Shown: positions 61,761-64,000 of the stretch, piece after piece
Numbering within the stretch: position 1 is the stretch's first letter
How the letters are laid out: every line of letters begins with the position of its first letter
NCBI RefSeq assembly: GCF_037038585.1
Contig: NC_092520.1
Coordinates: forward strand, 56,882,501-56,946,500
Direction: 5' to 3'
DNA: 64,000 bases
Source of the DNA: Patagioenas fasciata
Taxonomy: Eukaryota > Chordata > Aves > Columbiformes > Columbidae
Made by a program: the position numbers and the translations under genes
The notes under the pieces: model-generated
What the model was told of the DNA's origin: nothing
Seen by the model: the letters and a program-made list of their open reading frames with translations, nothing else
The model's database searches: none

Positions 61761-63299
61761 TTCATGTAGGTGTCAGTCTGTCTCCTGCTTTCACTCAGGC
61801 TTTTCACAGCCTGCTTGGTGACGAAGCCACCAAACCGCTCTGCTGCCAGGAGGCTGGCAGGCCTTTCCCCTCAGCGTGGAGGGACAGCTCTGCCTGGCAG
61901 CCACGTGCTGAGGTGTTTGCACCACCAGCAAGCATCTGCTAATTCTTGTCTGGGTGCTCAGACTGGCTGCAGCTGCAGGGTGATCAGCATTTGGAGGTGA
62001 ACACCCCAGAGAAAAGTTGTGCTAACTGTGGTTCGTGAGAGCCAGTGGGCTGCTCTACTGTGCCGCATTCCCCTGCCACTTTAGTTTCTGTTGTAGGAAG
62101 CACCTGACTCTATTTTTGTTTTGTTCTCCTTCTGTACTCTTTTATCAGCCAGAGAGGAGTGTCTTGCACTGGTTTCCCTCAGATGGGTGAGCACTTCTAT
62201 CGCTCCAGTTTTTACTGAAATAAATGTTCAGTATCCTCCAGGGTCTTTTTTTGCTATTCTGAAGTTTGGGGAGTAAAGAAGATTATTTTAGTTGTGTTAC
62301 GTTAAAGCCGTTTTTAAGCAGCTAAAAGCTAAGCCAATGTACTTCAAGTCTGAGTGTAAGGCAGAATGCACATATTGTCTGTTATGGTACCTTCACTAAC
62401 TGGCAGTAAGCCTTAGAAGAAATGAGCTTTATCACTTCCAGCAATGTGAAAGTGCAACACTGAAGGGACTGTCTTCATGCTGCTGCTTCTGCAGAAGTAA
62501 TGTATTGCTTTCTCTTTCCATGATTTTGTCATGGTACAGAAAATTATGTTTCGCTTGTCCACCTACCATGTAATGTAAGCTTTGTCCAGCTGATGCAAAG
62601 AAGTTCTGCACACAGAGGGACAGAAGGATTCCCCCTCTGCTTCAGTTTGGTAAGGAGCAGGTTTAAGCTTGTATCCTCCTTCTCCTTCCAAACTTTCCTT
62701 CACCTGGACCTATTGAAAAGAAATAACTGAAGCTATTTGCACAGTCCAGCGCACCAGTGGTGCAGGAAGCAACTCTCCCATGTATTAATTTCCTGGCTTG
62801 CTGTTGTGGCTGAGTTAACATGTGGTTACCGGTTGCTGTTCTCAACCTTGGTGAAATTGTGTTTCATTTCTTATTTCCATATTGTGTTGTACCATAGTGA
62901 AGGTTTAAGAATAGACTGGTTCAAAGTTGTCATGGCACTGAATGCATAAACTTAGTGCAATTGTTTCCAGTTTTGCCGCATGTGTGTTACTCAGAGGCTG
63001 CATCATGGTGTAGCCGATCCTCCTCTCCCACTCCCCAACCTGCGAGTGACTACAAATGCTGTGTGTGGCAGAGCTGAAGCAATGGGAAACAGCAGCTGAA
63101 GAGAACTGCAGCCTAGTTAGCCATACCTCATGTGGCCTAATTACTGTCACACTTTGCTTTCTCTTCTGTGTTTTGCTAGAATTTGGTATGGTTTGAGGAA
63201 AGAGTTCCTGAGTTTTTACTTTAAAAAATATCAATAATGAAATTGACATTCCAGGTTTATTCTGGGGTGTGGTGTGTTGGCTTGTTTTGTTTTCCCCAC
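61761..63299. other. Intronic DNA, nothing recognised
   Basis: Unassigned UBAC2 intron 4 sequence. Confidence 0.55.
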
Positions 63300-63636
63300 A
63301 TCTAGAGCTTCCTCACAAGGGGAGGAGGAGGGACTGGCACTGATCGGTTCTCTCTGGTGACCAATGACAGAACAGGAATGGCAGGAAGATGTGCCAGGGG
63401 AGGTTTAGGTTGGACATGAGGAAAAGGTTCTTCCCCCAGAGGGTGGTGCAGCACTGGAACAGGCTCCCCAGGGAGGTGTCACAGCCCCAAGCCTGACAGT
63501 GTTCAAGAAGAGACTGGACAAGCCCTCAGACACATGGTGTGAACTGTGGGGTTGTCCTGTGCAGGGACAGGAGTTGGACTGGATGATCCTTGTGGGTGCC
63601 TTCCAACTCAGGACATCCTATCATTCTGTGATTCTT
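63300..63636 (+). mobile_element. CR1 LINE, 3' fragment
   Basis: A plus-strand copy with GGTTTAGGTTGGACATGAGG, CCCCAGAGGGTGGTGCAGCA, GTTCAAGAAGAGACTGGACA and TTGGACTGGATGATCCTTGT. It ends ATCATTCTGTGATTCTT. It belongs to the same subfamily as 37676-37935. Confidence 0.93.
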
Positions 63637-64000
63637 CCTTGAACAGCCATGACACACCCTGTGTCACTAAATACCGTAAAAATATACAGTGCATCTGGCC
63701 TCCAGTTCACCTGTTCAGCAGCACCAGCCTTTGGAAGAAGCAATACTTCAGAAATTAATTGAAATGGAAGTTGCATCTCTAAGATGTCTGAGAGTGGGGT
63801 AGCGGACTACAGACAGCAGTTTGTTATGAAGCAGCCATCTCAGAATGTGTATGGCCTAACATTAGCTCATGGCAAATACCAACACTGCTCCATGCGTGTT
63901 GATGAACCTACTACATTGCCTTTGGCAGATTTCTTAAAATGTTGTATCTGCTTTCCACCTGTGTTCTGTTGTGTTGGGAAGCATCTTTTTTTCTTCCAGA
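63637..64000. other. UBAC2: End of UBAC2 intron 4 in this window
   Basis: Unassigned intronic sequence that ends in a strong acceptor-like tract (TCTTTTTTTCTTCCAG, AG at 63998-63999). See the finding on exon 5. Confidence 0.5.

Larger units (their letters stand above)
53249..64000 (+). other. UBAC2: UBAC2 intron 4 (to the window end)
   Basis: More than 10.7 kb. It contains the antisense gene GPR18 (54853-55815), CR1 copies at 56713-57078 (minus) and 63300-63636 (plus), and a hAT-like fragment (61635-61760). The stretches 53249-54559, 55861-56712, 57079-61634 and 61761-63299 show no gene or repeat family that I recognise. No sequence resembling later UBAC2 exons is seen before the last base. 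Confidence 0.8.

Noticed and set aside
1..64000. CRISPR arrays, operons, integrases, tRNA or rRNA genes
   Set aside because: I looked for regularly spaced repeats, cloverleaf-like sequences and rRNA words and saw none. The window is a vertebrate genomic region, so bacterial-type systems are not expected. A tRNA scan by software would be more reliable than my reading.

Overview
The window is vertebrate genomic DNA, almost certainly from a bird. It carries more than a dozen CR1 LINE copies, many ending in the short ATTCTATG-type tandem repeat typical of avian CR1. It also has compact introns, two sharp CpG islands, and a gene order (DOCK9, UBAC2, GPR18) that matches the known vertebrate neighbourhood on human 13q32. 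The species cannot be fixed from the sequence. There is no sign of a prokaryotic system, CRISPR array or viral genome.

Layout. Bases 1-3970 are the first intron of a minus-strand DOCK9 gene, whose coding exon 1 (3971-4084) lies in the first CpG island (about 3490-4870). That island holds three CCAAT boxes in DOCK9 orientation, GC boxes and an ETS/E2F-like pair. Bases 4.9-36.5 kb are AT-rich intergenic DNA with scattered CR1 copies, one small inverted-repeat DNA transposon remnant and simple repeats. I find no protein gene there. The second CpG island (about 36580-37500) holds the start of UBAC2 on the plus strand. UBAC2 coding exons 1-4 are at 36952-36982, 47442-47569, 52552-52671 and 53142-53248. 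All four have consensus splice sites and compatible phases, and they encode about the first 128 residues. The intact single-exon receptor gene GPR18 (54853-55815, minus strand) sits inside UBAC2 intron 4, antisense to its host. The window ends in that intron, possibly on the very first base of UBAC2 exon 5.

How the parts relate. DOCK9 and UBAC2 are head to head, about 33 kb apart, each driven by a TATA-less CpG-island promoter. Both islands have CR1 copies beside them. GPR18 is a lymphoid-type lipid receptor gene nested in a broadly expressed ER-protein gene, an arrangement also found in mammals.

Most interesting structure. UBAC2 intron 2 contains one decayed CR1 inserted into another. The insertion point can be read to within a few bases, and both elements have lost catalytic residues (endonuclease Asp, reverse transcriptase Asp-Asp). 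Other points of note are an inverted pair of hAT-like palindromic elements 46 kb apart, a DRF in place of DRY in GPR18, and an unexplained hydrophobic reading frame behind a good splice acceptor in DOCK9 intron 1. I found no convincing new biological system.
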